This document shows positions 4,955-6,719 of a DNA stretch of 6,719 bases, piece by piece. The position numbers and the translations under genes are program-made. Within the stretch, counting starts at the first letter, position 1; the number at the start of each line of letters is the position of its first letter. The DNA is from Oscillospiraceae bacterium (lineage in GTDB: Bacteria; Bacillota_A; Clostridia; Monoglobales; WRBX01), in contig WRBX01000036.1 in the NCBI GenBank assembly GCA_009784335.1, positions 1-6,719 on the forward strand, in the 5' to 3' direction. The notes beneath the pieces were generated by a model. It was not told the origin of the DNA, made no database searches, and saw only the letters and a program-made list of their open reading frames with translations.

Positions 4955-6719
4955 ATGGAATTCTGTTCTTATTGTGGGAATAAAATGGCGAATCAAACTA
5001 AATTCTGCCCCAAATGTGGAAAAAATACCAATGCAAACTTCGGGTTGCCAAATTTGTCTAGAGAATTCTGGGTGGCCATTGTAGGCGCGTTTTCTCTCTT
5101 AGTATTATCTTTGTTTGGATGGGCAAAAATAACTATTGTAAGTTTTAATGTTTTCAACTTGTTTGGTAAAATTAGTGATACAAGCAGATTGCTTGGTACT
5201 TTTGGTATTCAAGCACCTGAGCTCACATCAATAAAAACAATTTCAGCAATAATGCTGGCATTACTATTATTGTCATTCGCGCTTTTGATAACATCATTTG
5301 TAAAAAAATTGCCAAAGCTCCAAATCAAATTTGCCTATTGGGGATTTGGCCTTAATATATTGGTTTCTTTCTTATTTATTGTTTCAGTTCTGATTGTCAA
5401 CCAAGTATTGAAAAATGAATCGTATGGCTTGGTTTCGCCAATTATTGGTCTCACGCCTATCCCTTTTCTAATGCTTGCAGTTGCTATTGCCGCGGTAGTA
5501 CTGCTTGATAAATATGCAGAAAAAACTATATCATCAAAGCAACAAAAAGCTGGTAAGGAAATCCCGCATTTTTTTATGTATTTAATAATTACTCTATCTG
5601 TGCTGCTGGTGGATATTTTATTATGGAAATTTGCGCCGGATTCATGGAATTTTGGCAGGCGATATAATTCGTACCCACTGCAGGCAAAGGCATGGCTTTG
5701 GGGGCAGCTGGATTTGCCCGAGGATTATGGCTGGCTGGAAATCGCCACTTTTAAAGGCAAGCATTATATCTCATTTCCGCCTATTCCATCGGTTATTCTG
5801 CTTCCGTTCATAGCGATTTTTGGCGGCGCCAAAACTCTGCCTTTTCATAATTTCAGCCATTTCGTTTCGAATATCGCCAATTATGTCACTTTTATTATGG
5901 TCACTCTCAGCGCGATTTTCGCCTATAAAATCGCGATAAAAAAAGGCGTTAGCCAGATAAACGCATATCTTCTAACCTTTATTCTCACCATCGCAAGCGG
6001 GTTTATGTTTATCATGTGCAACGGCGCGGTGTGGTTTATTGCGCAGAGTTTTTCGTTTTCGTTTCTTATCATGGCGATTTATTTCAGCATCACCGCCAGC
6101 CACAAGCACACAAAATGGGCGCTGCTGCTCTACGCGCTTTCGGTTGGATGCCGCCCGCTAAACGCGCTTTGGATAATTCTAATTGCTGTGCTGCTATGGA
6201 AATTTAAGAAGGTTGCTTCGGAAGAGGTTGTAGGGGAGGATATCATCCTCCCGAAAAAAAGCTTTTTCAAAACACTTTTCGCAAAAATCAAGATTTGGGA
6301 TTTTGTGCCCGCGGCGTGCGTTGCGCTATTTTTAATGATTCTAAACTACGCTCGTTTCGGCAATATAATCGAATTCGGGCATAACTACTTACCGGAATTT
6401 GATATCACGCATGAAAAGTTCGCCGGCGCGCAATTTGGGCTTGAGCACCTTTGGGGCAACCTCAAAACGCTTTTCAAAATGCCGAACCTACGAAACGGCC
6501 AGCTGCATTTCGATAGGTTTAACGGCATTTTCTTTATTATCCCTTGCGCCATTTATCTCGTTTTCGCCATCGCTGCGATTTTCGGCAACCGAAAAGAATG
6601 GAAAAATTGGGCGGTTATCACTGTTGTGGGCGTTACTATCCTGCATATCATCATCACTTGCATGCATCGCACCATGGGCGGCTGGCACTGGGGGCACCGC
6701 TATTTGATTGATATGACTC
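4955..6719 (+). CDS. Zinc-ribbon membrane domain fused to polytopic glycosyltransferase-like protein (3' end outside window)
   Basis: The frame is open for 588 codons to the window edge. Residues 1-22 form a four-cysteine zinc ribbon (Cys4, Cys7, Cys18, Cys21). Four hydrophobic segments follow at about 38-56, 94-115, 126-149 and 160-184, then a hydrophilic linker, DKYAEKTISSKQQKAGKE. From about residue 205 a second, multi-helix region begins (helices near 207-224, 276-290, 308-327, 336-356, 359-380, 388-417, 449-465, 524-543 and 552-569). The loop after its first helix reads RRYNSYPLQAKAWLWGQLDL, then WLEIATFKGKHYISFPPIPS. This resembles a clostridial family of integral-membrane, GT39-like proteins, so transfer of sugar from a lipid carrier is a reasonable guess. 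Met208 (5576) could be the original start of that domain. The ATG at 4955 has only a weak AAGGGA site. Hairpin repeat unit 4 lies in a hydrophilic loop at about 423-435. No catalytic residue can be assigned. Confidence 0.75.
   Translation, partial: MEFCSYCGNKMANQTKFCPKCGKNTNANFGLPNLSREFWVAIVGAFSLLVLSLFGWAKITIVSFNVFNLFGKISDTSRLLGTFGIQAPELTSIKTISAIMLALLLLSFALLITSFVKKLPKLQIKFAYWGFGLNILVSFLFIVSVLIVNQVLKNESYGLVSPIIGLTPIPFLMLAVAIAAVVLLDKYAEKTISSKQQKAGKEIPHFFMYLIITLSVLLVDILLWKFAPDSWNFGRRYNSYPLQAKAWLWGQLDLPEDYGWLEIATFKGKHYISFPPIPSVILLPFIAIFGGAKTLPFHNFSHFVSNIANYVTFIMVTLSAIFAYKIAIKKGVSQINAYLLTFILTIASGFMFIMCNGAVWFIAQSFSFSFLIMAIYFSITASHKHTKWALLLYALSVGCRPLNALWIILIAVLLWKFKKVASEEVVGEDIILPKKSFFKTLFAKIKIWDFVPAACVALFLMILNYARFGNIIEFGHNYLPEFDITHEKFAGAQFGLEHLWGNLKTLFKMPNLRNGQLHFDRFNGIFFIIPCAIYLVFAIAAIFGNRKEWKNWAVITVVGVTILHIIITCMHRTMGGWHWGHRYLIDMT
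6229..6253 (+). repeat. Hairpin repeat unit 4 (25 bp) within the glycosyltransferase-like gene
   Basis: It begins TGTAGGGG and ends CCCG like the malQ units. A perfect 8-bp stem, GGGAGGAT (6234-6241) with ATCCTCCC (6245-6252), encloses loop ATC. It is read as VVGEDIILP within a hydrophilic loop between predicted helices. It is three bases shorter than the malQ units, through its smaller arm and loop. Confidence 0.65.

Noticed and set aside
6234..6267. Hairpin unit 4 followed by AAAAAGCTTTTT as a terminator
   Set aside because: The T-run is separated from the stem by an A-run and GC, and the open reading frame continues to the window edge.

Overview
The window looks like chromosomal DNA from an uncultured, probably spore-forming member of the Bacillota, class Clostridia. 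This rests on a SpoIIM-like C-terminus at the left edge, an S-layer-anchored autolysin whose amidase domain carries the clostridial-type SPSxQ..N..TNE motif, and a phosphoglycerate kinase very close to Bacillus-type PGK. No RNA gene, transposase, integrase, CRISPR array or phage gene is visible, and the taxonomic call is an inference from recalled protein families.

Layout. 1-300 (+) is the C-terminal end of a SpoIIM-like membrane protein. 318-2012 (-) is a secreted protein with three SLH modules, a glucosaminidase domain and an amidase_3 domain; it converges on spoIIM with a 17-bp gap. 2013-2129 is a divergent promoter region in which both -10 boxes lie 6 nt from their start codons, suggesting leaderless mRNAs. 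2130-3488 (+) is a compact 4-alpha-glucanotransferase (malQ) carrying an in-frame repeat insertion. 3485-3622 (+) is a 45-residue basic/hydrophobic small protein overlapping malQ by ATGA. 3606-3634 is a strong promoter for pgk (3670-4848, +). 4849-4954 is a repeat-bearing spacer. 4955-6719 (+, running off the window) is a zinc-ribbon membrane domain fused to a polytopic glycosyltransferase-like domain.

The most unusual content is repetitive. A family of 25-28 bp hairpin units has the form YGTAGGGG, arm, loop, complementary arm, CCCG. It occurs four times, each time inside an open reading frame: three times in malQ and once in the glycosyltransferase-like gene. The four stems differ in sequence but stay self-complementary. 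A second family, a tandem AGGATTN heptamer, sits beside the malQ hairpins and across the pgk stop codon. At pgk it lies inside a segment bracketed by a perfect 14-bp direct repeat, and the apparent ancestral pgk ending (ALQDK, stop) is now 85 bp downstream. Together these look like small non-autonomous insertions tolerated in frame or at gene ends, comparable in principle to the Rickettsia palindromic elements.

Functionally, malQ and pgk belong to alpha-glucan use and lower glycolysis. The autolysin and SpoIIM both concern the cell envelope, and the last gene probably acts on glycan assembly at the membrane. Nothing shows that they form one pathway.
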